A stretch of 64,000 nucleotides of DNA from Epichloe hybrida. Its lineage: Eukaryota; Ascomycota; Sordariomycetes; Hypocreales; Clavicipitaceae. The notes under the pieces were generated by a model, which was given only the letters and a program-made list of their open reading frames with translations, was not told where the DNA came from and did no database searches. The stretch spans positions 823,068 through 887,067 of the forward strand of contig JAFEKR010000027.1 of NCBI GenBank assembly GCA_019022495.1. Reading direction: 5' to 3'. Made by a program: the position numbers and the translations under genes. Below, one piece after another: positions 32,776-44,816 of this stretch. Within the stretch, counting starts at the first letter, position 1, and each line of letters starts with the position of its first letter.

Positions 32776-33072
32776 GATCAACCGCTTCTGCGTGACAGCT
32801 CAGCATGTGCTGCGAGACAAAAGATGGCAAGATGGTAGATGGCAGATGGCACACAGCGAGAACCAGACGTGAGACGACGGCTTGCCGTCAGGCCAGGCGC
32901 ATTTTGAGGGTCGTTGGCCGCAATGATGCCCCGGAATTCGACGCGAGATGTCGTCCGATTTCCAGCTTTCCAGCCAGAACAGAACTCCAGAAGTTGCTTC
33001 TTGCGAGTGGGGCACGCGATACTTTTGCAAAAAAAAGGGCGCGCTCGGGCTGGAGATGAAACACGGCGCGCG

Positions 33073-33100
33073 CGTGTGTGTGTGTGTGTGTGTGTGCGTG
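33073..33100. repeat. (GT)n microsatellite
   Basis: About 12 GT units are flanked by GC-alternating sequence, upstream of the CM1 gene. Confidence 0.9.
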
Positions 33101-33436
33101 CGCGATGGCATAAAGGGAGATGGATAATGGATAATGCACGAGGACAAGTGCAGGTCCAGCCTCGCCCAGTCACATGCAGCAGCCGGACGGACAAGTCGCT
33201 TGCCGCCATCGCGGGCGCACGCAAGTTGGAGATGAATGACCAGGATAATTAAATCCCATGCCACATCATTTCATTCGATATTCATTCTCTTATTATGCAT
33301 GAGGCACGCTGCCATCTCGTTTGCTCGGGATTGCCGCATCTTGCCTTTTGTGTGCCTGTGAAGCTTCATTCATTCCAAGTATCCAAGTATTCTCCTCCAC
33401 CAAAATGCCATGTAATTCCGGGTGCTACATGACTTT

Positions 33437-33535
33437 CGGTTTCTGCTTCTGCTTCTGTTTCTGTCCTGTTTCTGTTTCTGTTCTGTTCTGTTTCTGAACC
33501 GACAACCGACAACCGACAACCAACAACCGCCTGTT
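33437..33535. repeat. CTTCTG/CTGTTT and ACCGACA low-complexity repeats
   Basis: Degenerate TTCTGC, TTCTGT and CTGTT units are followed by four ACCGACA/ACCAACA units. No function is evident. Confidence 0.7.
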
Positions 33536-33728
33536 CCATTCAAAGACTCCGCTCATCCACGCTAGCCCCCCATCATGTACAAGTATTTCCCAAACGTCGC
33601 CTTCGTCCCATTACTCACACAACACATAGGAAATCCACCTCAAAAGAATGACGTCGCGGTATGCACAACGATGCCGCGAGATTGCAAGCGCGCAATGATC
33701 AATCAATGCATGCTCGAGGCGGCGCACG

Positions 33729-34502
33729 TCATGAATTGACGAAAACCTGGTACGCCATAATCATGACCCAGACCAGGAAGATGATGCCCGTCAAGGACAT
33801 GGCAAAGACGAGTTGCCAAGATTGACCTACAACACAGTCAGGACGAGTTTCAGACAGAAGCAAGCGAGCAAGCGGAGTGAAGCTCCATAAATTAAACACG
33901 ACGAAAGGCGGCTCAAAAGTAATAAAAAAAACTCACATATGTTCCTCTGCTGCAACCAAGCCAACGTCTCTTGGCTCAGTCCATGGGGATCCCTGTTAAA
34001 GACCTGCAAGTTGCAAGTGCTCTGGATGGAACCACTCGGCCCCCAGAGCTGGACCGACACGACGACCAGCCCGACCAGCCACATGACGAAGAGGATGAAG
34101 GCGCCCATCATGACAATGGCCGGCAGCAGGCGGCGGTTGGCGATGAGCCAGAAGATGCCGCCGATGCAGAGTATGGCAATAGATCCAACGGTGATGTAGT
34201 ATGGGAAATACCTGTAGAATTTTCGAGGGGATCAGCATAACAAAGCAATGCCTTATTCATATCAGAAACGAAGGAAAGGGGGGGGGGGGGGCATGATATA
34301 CCTACCATGGAATTGGTAGATGCAACTGCGTCTGGATCTGGACAAAGGTGGAAAAGACGCCAACAATGCTCGCCGAGGACAACAGCATGGTGAAGATGCA
34401 AAAGTTCAGCTGGAGCGGCGGCCAGTTGTAGGTGCGAACAAGGCTGACTGCTCTTCGCCGGTGGAAGCCGGAGCCGCTGCTCAATGTCGATGTGGCAGCC
34501 AT
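33729..34502 (-). CDS. MARVEL-like four-helix membrane protein
   Basis: Exons in transcript order are 34502-34306, 34211-33937 and 33826-33729, giving 189 residues with consistent phases. Four hydrophobic helices are visible: LNFCIFTMLLSSASIVGVF, YYITVGSIAILCIGGIFWL, AIVMMGAFILFVMWLVGLVV and LVFAMSLTGIIFLVWVMIM. A loop with two cysteines (STCNLQVFNRD, QRNICQSW) precedes the last helix. The topology and the RTYNWPPLQL start fit the fungal MARVEL-like family, thought to sit in plasma-membrane or vesicle domains; the exact role is unknown. A poly-G run in intron 1 interrupts the ORF view, so the gene is easy to miss. Confidence 0.8.
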
Positions 34503-34580
34503 GATGGTGATGTGACGGTGTTGAGCCTCTTGCCAGTTCCTGCCTGCCCAAGCCCAACACTAGACCAACCCACCCTCGTC

Positions 34581-34638
34581 GTTGGTGTTGGTTTTGGTGT
34601 TGGTTTTGGTGTTGGTTTCGGTGTTGGTGTTGGTGTTG
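34581..34638. repeat. GGTGTT/GGTTTT tandem array
   Basis: A 6-bp-period array of about nine units upstream of the MARVEL-like gene. Confidence 0.85.
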
Positions 34639-35757
34639 ATGACAACGGCGAATATTCTTTTCTTGTCCTGTTCTCGCCAGCCCGGGGTCAAAACCAGCCG
34701 GCGACAAAGAACCACCCCGTGAACGGTCAAGGAGGGATGAGGGGATGGAACCGCGACAATCAACATTTATATACTTTTCCCTCTTTCTGCCGTCCTTCCG
34801 AGCTTCGGGCGCAGATCATTTCAGGCGGTGATACATGTTGCCATGTTGCCCAGGAACAGAGTCCCAGACACCTGGCAGATGCAGAGGCAAATCCACCCGG
34901 ATGCCGGGCAGCCCAACTTGCCAAGCCGGGGCTGGGCCGGACCAGCGTCTGGGTGCCACGTCTGGGTGGCAGTGGGTGGCAGTGGGTGCCAAAAAATAGA
35001 AGAAAAATAACGGAGTGGACGTTCAGGCGGCTGCTGAGCGCCACTGACCCACTGGCCACCAGCCAGCTGAAGAAACAGCTGCACTGCACCGCACTGCGCT
35101 GTACTGCACTGTACTGCGGGCCGAGAAACGTGTCGAACCGGCAAGAAGTCTGTACGGACTGCCGAGTACTCCGTACATATGTACCGGTAGCAGAGGAAGA
35201 CCTGGATGGACAACAACAACAACAACAACAACCACCTCCTCACCCACCTCGGCCCTTTGACCACGACAAATCCCACCCCCATATTAACACTGCCATAATA
35301 ACACGGACACAACCCATGACCATGACCATGACCATGAACCTGACCATGCCACCCGCCCACTTGCACGGTACTTTATTGGGCCGCGACAACCCGCCCGCCC
35401 AGTTTTACGATTCTGTTGGCTTCACCGCCAGCTGTGCTGTCTGTCCCGATGCTCGGCGTCTTGCATGCTAGTAGCTGTTGAGGAGACAAGCATGGCCAAA
35501 TTGGTCCTGGGGCCTGCTCTACGATTGGTTGAGAACTCAGATTCGTTGGTACACCAGTCGGTTGTCGTAGACGAGTAACCGAGGTAGATGTAGTTAGATC
35601 AATCGTCGATGCTATGTACAACACGAAAACATGCTCCCATTTCAATTCCCGCGCGTCCCACCTCTCATCATCGCAAATTTACATTCGTCGCTTCATCTCG
35701 TCTCATGCTTACATCCATGGTATACAATCTAGTTGTTCTATGCACCCTCTTCGCTCG

Positions 35758-35760
<3 letters not shown>

Positions 35761-35820
<60 letters not shown>
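35761..35820. repeat. (TCTGCG)10 perfect hexamer array
   Basis: Ten perfect TCTGCG units end about 45 bp from the arginase stop codon, so they lie in or just past its 3' untranslated region. Confidence 0.95.
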
Positions 35821-35821
<1 letters not shown>

Positions 35822-35864
35822 TCAAATCAAATCAAATCTCCGTCCGACTTCCCACGAACCCCTT

Positions 35865-37044
35865 TTACAGGAGGGTCTCGCCCAAGGCGCAGCGGACGAG
35901 TGAGCAGCCGGCCCGGACGGTCTCCTGGGCGCCGGCCTCGGTAGCGGCCAAGCTGGGATTGACTTCAACAAGATCAATGGCGACGAGACTGCCCGTCTGA
36001 TGCACAGCCTCGCAGATGTAGTCTCCCTCGCGGAGGGTCAGTCCGCCGCGTACCGGAGTGCCCGTGCTGGGCGCCCACATGGGGTCGAGTGCATCGACAT
36101 CGAAAGAAAGGTGGATGGGAGTATCGGCGCCAATGTAGGCCAGGGCCATTTCGACGACGCGGCCGATGCCGTATCTATGAGAACAGGGAACATGGCACAA
36201 GCGTCAGTCGTATCTTTTTTCGCGTTTCCACACACGGCGCGATAAGTGAACTTACCGATCCACGTCAAACATGCTAAAGGCCTTGATGCCCTTGTCACGA
36301 AGAGTCTTCTTCTCGGCATTGTCGACGTCACGAAGACCAATGTAGACGAGCTTCTTGATATTCAGCAGCATGTCGTCCTTGATCCAGCCAAAGTACTCCT
36401 CCTTGTCGCTCGTGGCCAGACCCGAGGCAAACGCGACGGGCATGCCGTGGATGTTGCCGCTGTCGCTCCCCTCGGGCGTGTTGATGTCGGCGTGCGCGTC
36501 GACCCAGATGAGGGCAATCTCGCGGTTCAGACGCTCGCGAGCAGCCTTGGCGCTGCCCGTGACGGTGCCAATAGCAACGCTGTGGTCACCACCAAGGGTG
36601 AGAACCAGGCGGCCCTCCTTGGCGTGCTCGTACACCTGCTGCGAGATCCGGCGGTTGACGGCCGAGACGACGCCGGGGTTCTTCATGCCGCGGTGGTCGG
36701 GGTCCGAGGCGGGCATGAGCTCGTCGTACTTCTGGACTTTGGCGTCGCCGTGGAGCTGGTAGCCTAGCTCATTTTGAATCTCGCTGAGGAGTCCGGATGC
36801 GATCAGGGCTTCGGGGCCGGCATCAACGCCTGCTTTGGGCTGTGGACCGCGGTGCGCATGTCAGCTGCCACGGGACGTGGGAATAAGATGAGGGTACATG
36901 TACTCCGTAGCCGTCGACAAAGGAAAGGGATGCAGAGGGAGCGAGCTAGTAGCTACATACCTGGCCCTTGGAGAAACCGACAGCGACAACACCCAGGTCT
37001 TGCGGGTTGGAGAGGAAGCGGCTTTTGACGACATCCGTGTTCAT
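35865..37044 (-). CDS. arginase
   Basis: Exons in transcript order are 37044-36961, 36839-36256 and 36174-35865, giving 325 residues. It hydrolyses L-arginine to ornithine and urea using a dinuclear manganese centre (ureohydrolase family; yeast CAR1, Neurospora aga). Metal-binding motifs are all present: GGDHSVAIG, DAHADINTPEGSDSGN with NIHGMP, and SFDVDALDP. The C-terminal VRGGLTLREGDYICE and VEVNP segments are also standard. The first exon encodes MNTDVVKSRFLSNPQDLG. The length is normal and no residue is missing. A (TCTGCG)10 array lies just past the stop. Nitrogen regulation is expected from the family, but I saw no decisive promoter site. Confidence 0.94.
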
Positions 37045-38128
37045 TGTGTCGGGATTAGCCTCACAGCGACTCGTTCCGGCCTTTTCTTTTAGGGCTTCTG
37101 TTGGTTTCCCGTCCTTGTTTCCTTATTTCTTTTCTTTTTCTTTTCCTATTCCAAAACGGGGTCTGGCAAAACGTCCGCGCCAAAGTGGAAAGAAAGCTTA
37201 TGAATGACGTGGGGCGCAAGCCAACGAGAAATTGTCCAGGCGAGACAGGGCGGCAGGCAGAGAGAGATGAAGACTGAGAGTGCAAAGATAAGAAGAGGGG
37301 TAATGAAGTAACAAAATCAAAAGGCAAAACTTGAAGAGAAAAAGAGGAGCGGGAGTGGGACAGAATAGGATTTTTGGAGGGGAAATACGAGGCTAGGGAA
37401 TAGTAAGCAAGTCATGCTCCTCAGTGCAGGTACATGAGAAGATCTTGGCTGGCGGCGGGGATCAAGGACGGCGGAATGTACATGTAGGGCCTCTGATTTC
37501 TACGTACATATTGGAAGCAAGCACCGGTGGCTCACGTACGTGAGCCGCTCTTTCTGTTTCCGAATCAAGCCCTGTTGTCTGTCATCAGGCGGCCTCAAGT
37601 CGAGGGGGGCCAGAACAACGGGAAACCGCTACTCTGTGCGCTGTCTCTAATCTAATTAATCCCTGACCCCGACCCTGATATCGCTATGCGGCACGTGACT
37701 TCGGGCAAAGATGTGATCAGAAGGGATGATTGAAGGCAGAAGAAGTGATTGAATTGATCTGATTCCCTCGTACAAATAGAAGGACAAAAGCTCTTCTTTT
37801 ATAGAAAGAGCAGCTATAGTAAACCTCGTATACTTTTTATTCCAAGATCGCACATTCATTCGAGGTGCAGTTCAGCTTCCCTGATACGTTCCTACGCGCA
37901 TGGCGCGTACGATCGGTCATATTACCCGCTGCCGGGCAACACCTGACCCCGACCCCGACCCTGGTCTTGGTGGCCCTGGGTGGCCCTGGGTGGCCCTGGG
38001 TCGAGTAAGTTCAACCTCGTTCACGTTTTTCCATTTGCCTGTTTCCATGAGTCGAATTGCGTCTTATTTATTCCCTCATTCGTTAATGCCCACCCATACA
38101 TGCGAACCGTGATTTTGGTCCCAGTAGC
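37045..38128. other. intergenic, no gene recognised
   Basis: It contains the arginase promoter side and the 3' end of the following Zn2Cys6 gene. A repeated TGGCCCTGGG unit occurs at about 37970-38000. ORFs here are short and featureless. Confidence 0.55.
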
Positions 38129-40151
38129 CTACGCCAGCACCAAAGTCGGTCGATTAAAACACTCATCCCACTGCGTACCCCCGGCATCCCAAAACTCCAA
38201 AAGCCTCCCTCGCGAATCCATGGGACCAGCATCCGCGTTCGGGTCCATCCCAACATCCAACAAGGCCTTTTTAACAAACTCCTTGTCTTCTGCCGATCCA
38301 TCTGCGATGCCGACCCCAAGCACGGTCAGCGGCCAACTGAGTGATTCTTGGTTACTCAACGCCCTCGCTGCCTCCTCGAGAACACCCAGAAGATGGCCGC
38401 TCAGTGCCCTCCGTAGTGGCCCATGGCTCAATTTCCCGGCATTCGTCAAGCTCGGGAAGTAATGTGCCGCGTCGATCCAGGACTCCTGGAATTTCCCAAG
38501 AGCCAGGACCCCATAAAGAGCAACCGAGGCTTTGAACATGCGCGCAATGATGTTGATATCAGCTGTCTTGGGTATCTCGTAAGCTTCGGCCCAGGCATTC
38601 GGCACGAACTCGTCGATGCTTCTGAAAACCTCGACAATGCTGCGCCGCACGTCACGCGATGAACCGTGTCGCGGATCCCGCAACTCCGTGATGCGCATCA
38701 TGTCCATGAACAGACTCGTCGCGCACGGAAAGGACGGGTAGAGCGTGGTGGAGTAGAGATGCCGGATGGCTTCTTTACCGGGGTAAATGGATCCCATCCC
38801 CAGATCGTGAGACGGGCTAGTCGTATTAGCGACATTGGCGATGCTGCATGGTTCATCAGGTCAGCCTATTTGGGTTTTTCCACAGAACCTGCATGTGTTC
38901 CAACGTTTTTCCCGCGCATGGAAGGCGGCTTGTCTTACATGATCATGTAGTACACGGCAAGTCTGATGGGAGGAAAGTGGTTCAAGATTTTCCCAATGCC
39001 GCCGCCATGCTTGACGAGGGCTAGAAACCCCTCTACATGATGACGCCAGCTAGTAGACACCATGTAAAGCTGCAACGACCACAACATCAGCACCAAGAAA
39101 ACCGGCCGGGGCTGGTCGGACGACGGGGTACCGCCTCTTTCGAAGTGGGATAACAACATACCTCGGCGGACACGATGTTGGCAATCTTGCGAAGACCCCA
39201 TACAACACCAGGCAGATTGATGTCGACGAGATGATGATTCAAGGCGCGAATGGCCTCCCCCAGGTGTCGATAGAAACTCGTTCGTAAATGCGCAGTCGCT
39301 CTATGCTGACACAGTTGCGTCGTCCCGCGCTCTTCCGCGTGGAAGATGAAGGATATGCGGTGGGCAAGCGCAACCATGATGACGGTGTGCTGGTGGTCTG
39401 GTGGAGGCGAGAATTTCTGCCTTGTATTTCCCACCGGGTGGTGGAAATCACTGGGGACAATCTGCTTGGCGATGCGACGAGTCAACATGACCTCGTTAAC
39501 TGTAGAAGAGAAGTGGTGGTTGTCGGTCAGCTACAGGAATCATGAACTTGCCCGCCCGCCTAAATGACAAAAAGAGAGAATTGGACAGCTCTTACAGTAT
39601 TGGCATGCCTCGGAGAAATGCCAGCCTTGAGGTAGAAGATCGCGAGTCAATACCATGTTGCCCCGTCCGCGGAGTATCTGCACACTGCCCGAATGCCGCT
39701 CCACCATCTTCACCACGGATTCCCGCCCGTGGGCGCTCCGCTCGGCCATGGCCATGACCACGCCGGAGCCAGAGCCGAAGCCGGGGCTGGGGCCGGGGCC
39801 GGAGGCGACCGACCAGGCTGGCCGATGATGCACAGATGTCGTGCCGTAGTTGATCCCGCTGCACACACGACCGGCCGTCACGCACCTGCCACAAACGGGT
39901 CGCGCCTCATCACACTTGACGTGGCGAGCACTGCTCTCAATCAAGTAATTAGCAGAACCATCTTCTTTGGACTCCGTCCGTCCGTCCGTCCGTCCGTCCG
40001 GCGTCCGGAAACTTGAGCGTCAGTCAACGAACCGGCAAGTAGCACATCCTGTCCTCGCCCTGGGTCCCCATTTCTTTTTCCGAGCCGCGAATCGCACCAC
40101 GTGGGATTCACCCGCTTGCGGCGGGTTCGAGCCATCGACCTGATTTGACAT
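38129..40151 (-). CDS. Zn2Cys6 fungal transcription factor
   Basis: Exons in transcript order are 40151-40033, 39930-39596, 39499-39162, 39069-38939 and 38843-38129, giving 545 residues with all phases consistent. The zinc cluster appears only after splicing: GCATC from exon 1 joins RARHVKCDEARPVCGRC, then VTAGRVC in exon 2 (residues 36-63; C-x2-C-x6-C-x6-C-x2-C-x6-C), preceded by a basic AARKKKWGPRART stretch. The rest is helical with no further known motif, as in many fungal-specific activators. The target is unknown. It binds DNA in the nucleus by family inference. Intron 1 contains a GTCC tetranucleotide array. Confidence 0.85.
39973..40000. repeat. (CCGT)n tetranucleotide array
   Basis: About seven CCGT/GTCC units lie inside intron 1 of the Zn2Cys6 gene. 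Confidence 0.9.
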
Positions 40152-41043
40152 GCTTTTGCAAGTTCAACGTGTTTGTCGTCCCATGTCAGTCAGTGGCAGC
40201 ATAATAGACATGAACGCAGAGATGGAAACGGACCGTCTGACATGCAATTATAAGAGCACCAGGTAGCATGGCTTTCTCTTTCTCCGCACTCAAGTAGTAC
40301 CAAAAACTTGGTACTACGTACGAATGGTCGTTATACGAGTACGGAGTTTTGTTCAGTCATCTACATATCATACAATGTACATAGCTGCCGTGTTCTCCAT
40401 AATAATGCTACTTTTGAATACCAAAGTCGTTCTCATTCTCCACCCCAACGGCACACACCAGACTTCTTTTTGGGCTGCCTCCGCCGCAGCCTTGTCCTAC
40501 ATACGCCAGTGCCACAGATAACTCCCCCCGCCCACTTCATGTGTGTTTCGCCTTGATGATGAGGTCGGTCTGGGGCTCATCAAGTCATCACACAACCTTC
40601 TACCTCCGCGGGGAAAAGGAGTCATCAACGGTCGTGTGTGGCACGCGTCTTTGGAGGAAGGCAATCCATGCAAGTCGGTCTAATCCGTATGTGCTCTACT
40701 CCGTAGTCTATCTGTAAAATATGCCCAAAATCAATAACAAGACAACAAATCTCTCACATCTGACGTAGTAGGATGGAGTGGCCAACCCACATCTGGCTTG
40801 TGCATTTCCATTATTTGCCTCATCGTGCGTCATAAACATCCTGTACTTGAAAGAAATGGCCTCCTGCAGCGACACCTTCAAAAGTAAGCATGTCCATCCA
40901 TGCCCCCCTGTTCCAGTAGTCGTCCGACTCATCATAACGTCGTCCATCGTCATCATCATCAACATCATGCTTCCCTCTTCTGGAGCTTGACTGTTCTTGG
41001 CAACACCTGCCGCGCACACAGCGAGGCGAGTACGCCTGACCAT
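40152..41043. other. intergenic, no gene recognised
   Basis: This is upstream of the Zn2Cys6 gene and downstream of nothing on the plus strand. Short ORFs only. Confidence 0.55.
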
Positions 41044-42252
41044 CTAAGCTGATTCCACTTCCATGATTTCCATTGTCCAGTAGGGCAACTCTCGCGCGAA
41101 TGGGTCTGCGGCATCGTATTCCTCTTCACTGGAGTCAGGCTCTTCGAGTTCATCAATTCGTGGAGCAGGGGGGTCTTGGAATAGGAGGCTTCCACGGTGT
41201 AGTCGTTTGCGCATTCGTCGTGCACTCGATCCAACGTCGTTCACATCTAGTGTTCCAGCCTCGGAGTCGTCTGAATCACTGAGTTCGCTATGTGTTCGCT
41301 TCCCAAAACTGCTTGACATGCTCACTCTTCTGATTCGTCTTATTTCTTTTTGTCGCTGCCGAAACAGAATTTCCTCGTCCACACCCGGTGCTTCGAGCTC
41401 GTCATCCTCGTAGTCAGAAGTTTCGTTACTACAATTGAGGTTTTTGAAATCCCGCACCATGCCTCTGTCAAATTCTTTATGGCGAGATCTAGATCGGCTG
41501 CGGTTAGATTCAATCTCCGTGGGGTGGAGGATCTCGAGCCCCTCACACCCACTATCCATCGGGTCCACGTCCTCGATCACAAAATCGCACATCAAACTGC
41601 TGCTTGATGAAGCAAAATGGATTCGATGCGGGTCGCGTATGCCCTCAACGTCCGACCCTCCTGCTGAGATAGACCGAGAAGAAGGATCATACGAGGCCAA
41701 TCTAAGGCTAGGCCGAACAAAAGCTCCATGGTTCGCCGCAAGACCGTGGCCATCGCCACCGCCGCCATCATCGTTGTCCACTTCCTCGTGTCCATCAAAA
41801 TCGCCGTCGTTCAACTCAACATCACTGTCTTCTTCATCTGCATCACTTGCATCGTCTGCTGATTCGGCAATGGACGAGTCGGCAACGCTTCGGGGTTTGA
41901 CCAGTCCAGAAACTGAGGACTCGTCACCCGATTCTTCCTCGGCGTCCGAAGACGGCGAAGACGATCTAGGACTCAGTTGTTCAGGTTCGAGCACCCTCCT
42001 CTGGTAACTAAACTGGTGACCATTGCCGACGGGCTTGATGTTAGGGTCCCGGGCCAAAGGACGAGAATAGCGGAAAAAGGCCCCGGCTTGGGGTGGCTTG
42101 TGAACCATGTGTGGCGACGCAGTGGGGGTTTCCGGCGGTGACGTTGGCCCGCTGGCTCCCATCGTTTGTTCGACATGAAGGAGCTCTCGCGATAGCTTGA
42201 GGCTTGGTGTCAACGGCAGTCGACGCCTGCGATCATGCAACTGGGCCATCAT
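41044..42252 (-). CDS. acidic serine-rich protein, unknown function
   Basis: A single-exon frame of 402 residues starting MMAQLHDRRRRLPLTPSL. It is strongly acidic and Ser-rich, with runs such as SSPSSDAEEESGDESS, DASDADEEDSDVELNDGDFD and DDGGGGDGHG. Basic patches (NRSRSRSRHKEFDRG, QRQKEIRRIRRVSMSS, ARRMRKRLHRGS) look like nuclear localisation signals. The C-terminus PFARELPYWTMEIMEVESA is more hydrophobic and looks conserved. A nuclear regulatory or chromatin-associated role is plausible by composition only; I do not recognise a family. The frame is open upstream to 42345 but has no earlier ATG, so the start is the first Met. A spliced upstream exon cannot be excluded. Confidence 0.7.
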   Translation of the reverse strand: MMAQLHDRRRRLPLTPSLKLSRELLHVEQTMGASGPTSPPETPTASPHMVHKPPQAGAFFRYSRPLARDPNIKPVGNGHQFSYQRRVLEPEQLSPRSSSPSSDAEEESGDESSVSGLVKPRSVADSSIAESADDASDADEEDSDVELNDGDFDGHEEVDNDDGGGGDGHGLAANHGAFVRPSLRLASYDPSSRSISAGGSDVEGIRDPHRIHFASSSSSLMCDFVIEDVDPMDSGCEGLEILHPTEIESNRSRSRSRHKEFDRGMVRDFKNLNCSNETSDYEDDELEAPGVDEEILFRQRQKEIRRIRRVSMSSSFGKRTHSELSDSDDSEAGTLDVNDVGSSARRMRKRLHRGSLLFQDPPAPRIDELEEPDSSEEEYDAADPFARELPYWTMEIMEVESA

Positions 42253-44050
42253 TTCGGCCAGTCGAAAGCAAAATAGAACGTATATAGGGGTACAAACAAA
42301 TATGTCTGACCTCGGTGGTTTGGTCAATCTTTTTTTAACCGCCACCGTATAATGGTAGAAAAACGTATTTGGGCTGGCACTGTCACCAGGCCGTCATGCA
42401 GCGAACCTATCAGAAGGACGGATGACTGCAGGTTTGTGGGGTCAGAGCGGGATCGCAGATAAGCAAAGGAGAGGAGGGTCAGCAAAAAGGCTGCTGCGTC
42501 CCACTGGAGATGTCCGCTGCCACTGCTCCTGGCAACTTGCTAATGCAGCGAGCGGGGAGATGCCGGGGAAATGCGGGCAAGCAGAGGGCTGGCAAGTTGG
42601 TGAGGAAACTGCTGCTCGTTAGCCAGTGCAGCAGCACGTGCAGCCAGGATTTGTCGCCAGACGGGAGGCGAAGAGAAAAGAATGGCTTTCGTGGCGAACA
42701 GCCTCTTGGACTTTGTCTTCTGTCGCTTTTAGTGACGGTTCGTCCTTGTTCGATGGCCTCTCGATGACAGTCGATTCACTGTTTATCAAAGCCAGTCAGG
42801 GCGTCAATACCCAAAGGAGAAACCTCCAGCACGGAGAAGAAGAAATTCGGTTTGTTTTGGGTATCATGTTCATGTGCTGATGAGGTAGGCTGGAAGCTGT
42901 TCGTCCTCGAGGCGCGTGCAGGTCACTTCGCTTGAACACCTTGCAGGAAGCTTTTTGGGACCAGGTCGGGCCAGCTGCAACTCGATGGACGAGATAGAGG
43001 CAGTAAGAGGCAGGCCAAGAGAAGAAGAAGTGAGAGGTGGGCAGACGCTGGGCAGACGCTGGGCAGACGCTGGGCCAGAAACGAGACAGAGAGGTGGTAG
43101 GGCGAACGGAATAGAACGCTGCGATTGGCGGGAGTCAGCACAGTAATATGTACTCTGTGCAGATGGCGTCAACTCGTCAACTCCTGGGTCTGAGGTCCGG
43201 TACCAGGTTCTTACCCTCTTATGCAGTTCTCGTCTCCCTTGGCTGCGTCGGGTGTCTCTGCGTGTGCTTTGCCTGCCTATGCCTTTATTATGCGCTCGCC
43301 CTTGTGCCTGTGTGCTGATAGAGGTGGGCGCCAAAAGGACAAGACTTGTCACGGACTGATGAATGATGGATGACTCGAGGCGTTAATCCGTGCGTGCTGC
43401 GAGGGCGTGCTGCGAGGGCGTGCGTAAGTAAGTAATTCGTTGACGGCTTAAACTGGGATGGAGTCGCCCTTTGCTAAAGGGAAACGTACCAGAATCCGAA
43501 TTTGGGACGAGTTCTTTTAGTCTTGCTGTGCCTGGCTGGGTCTCGCACTCAGCTAGACAGAACACCACAATGGAAGGCAGACCAGAGGTAGTTGTATGCG
43601 TTTGCTCAAGATAAACAAACCCCTCTGGACAAAGACATTCGTTATGTGTAGGAAACAAGAATTTCTGGTCTGTGACTTGGCCAAAGATGGCAGGTTTCTC
43701 ATGCGAATGCGGCCCAAGTCCCACGCGGTTTTTCAGGTACCAACAGTCTTGACTTTCAAAAGGCCCGTGTTTCGGTCGAAAGAGTCATCGCTATGCGGAG
43801 TACCTGCCATTCAACTAGAACTGCCTTAGTCTGCAGCTGCACAAGAGCACTAGAGTTCCGTCCGACAGGGGGCCGCCAGCGGCCTGGCCAAGGGTAATAC
43901 CTATCAAGCGCTAGAATTCGTACGGCCTCAAATTCATCCTGCACCTGACCTGGATATGAGAGTTTCTGCTTTTTCATATCCAGCCTTGTTGGCAAGGAGC
44001 GACATGTTCCAACTCTATACTGGAAGAGTCTGAGCTACCATCAAGTCCAT
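42253..44050. other. gene-poor stretch
   Basis: No recognised gene. It includes an 11-bp tandem repeat near 43041 and short ORFs without domains (for example 42870-43352 minus and 43596-43829 plus). Confidence 0.5.
43041..43075. repeat. GGGCAGACGCT tandem repeat (3 units)
   Basis: Three perfect 11-bp units. They lie in a gene-poor stretch. Confidence 0.85.
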
Positions 44051-44051
44051 C

Positions 44052-44816
44052 ATGGCATCACCCGAAGGCCGCTCACGCCGATCTGACATGCACGTTTCAT
44101 TCTTCATTTTTCCAGAGCAATGGAAACCGGGCGCATTTAGCCAACAGCACCTTCTGACTGTCCTGCTTGTGGCTGTCTCTGGGCACTCTGACCCCGTGCA
44201 TCACCACCGTGGACCACCTTTGGGCAGCAATGCTCCGACCACGCGTTCCGAGATGGATCCTAACCTTCCATGCCTTCTTGAGTCCTTGACCACCCCAGAC
44301 ACTTTCCAGCACGTTCGCTCAGTCCTCCAGTAAGATTCTGAATCAACGCAGTCGGGTCGAAATGCCCAGGCGCAGAACATGGTGACCATGAGGAAAAATT
44401 TTCTCCTTGCATGGGAGATGGCTTGTCAGGGAAATTGCATTGCAGACATCAGGACACGTCTTCGTGCGGAGCAATGCGCAAAGCATTGCCAGTTCTTTGC
44501 CTCCTCGTTTACTTTGTTTGCTCATGTCCGACCACCAAAGGGCAGGAGTGAGAGACTTCGGTGTTGCAACCTTACCCCGCGATCCATGTGTTACTCTTTG
44601 GTGTCTCTAACAACGATGGAGTTTCTTCCAGGCACGGGTGAAGAGCTTTTTATTGAGAGCAATGTGATTCTCGGGCGCTCCAACATGGAGCCTGACCGTG
44701 TCAACATAAAAAACTACGGGTGCATGGAAAGCGATATCTCGACGAGTGCCTCGAGCGAGTGGATCCGGGCCATGTCCTCACCTTCCTCAAGCCCGTGTCA
44801 CCGCACAGATCACTAG
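44052..44816 (+). other. possible unrecognised or decayed gene
   Basis: The frame from ATG 44052 to TGA/TAG near 44816 is open except for one TAA at 44331-44333, about 253 codons in all. The TAA falls in a perfect donor (GTAAGA at 44330). A 63-nt intron ending at the AG before GAAAAATTT would restore the frame and join HVRSVLQ to KNFLLAWEMACQ. The protein resembles nothing I know, so this is a candidate only; a chance frame is the alternative. Confidence 0.22.

Larger units (their letters stand above)
32776..33728. other. intergenic region with simple repeats
   Basis: It contains a (GT)n tract and a CTGTTT/ACCGACA low-complexity stretch. ORFs on the minus strand (for example 32778-33224) read through the GT tract and are not believable. 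I see no gene. Confidence 0.55.
34503..35864. other. intergenic region rich in tandem repeats
   Basis: It holds GGTGTT repeats, a CAA run (35209-35232), ATGACC units (35317-35342) and the TCTGCG array at its end. A 383-codon plus-strand frame (34320-35471) is open only because of the repeats and lies partly antisense to the MARVEL-like gene, so I reject it. CTGCACTG near-repeats occur at 35079-35116. Confidence 0.6.

Noticed and set aside
34320..35471. 383-codon plus-strand ORF
   Set aside because: It is open because of GGTGTT and other repeats, runs antisense to the MARVEL-like gene, and has no domain.
40110..40130. tRNA B-box-like GGGTTCGAGCC
   Set aside because: It lies in the first coding exon of the Zn2Cys6 gene within a local palindrome; there is no tRNA fold.
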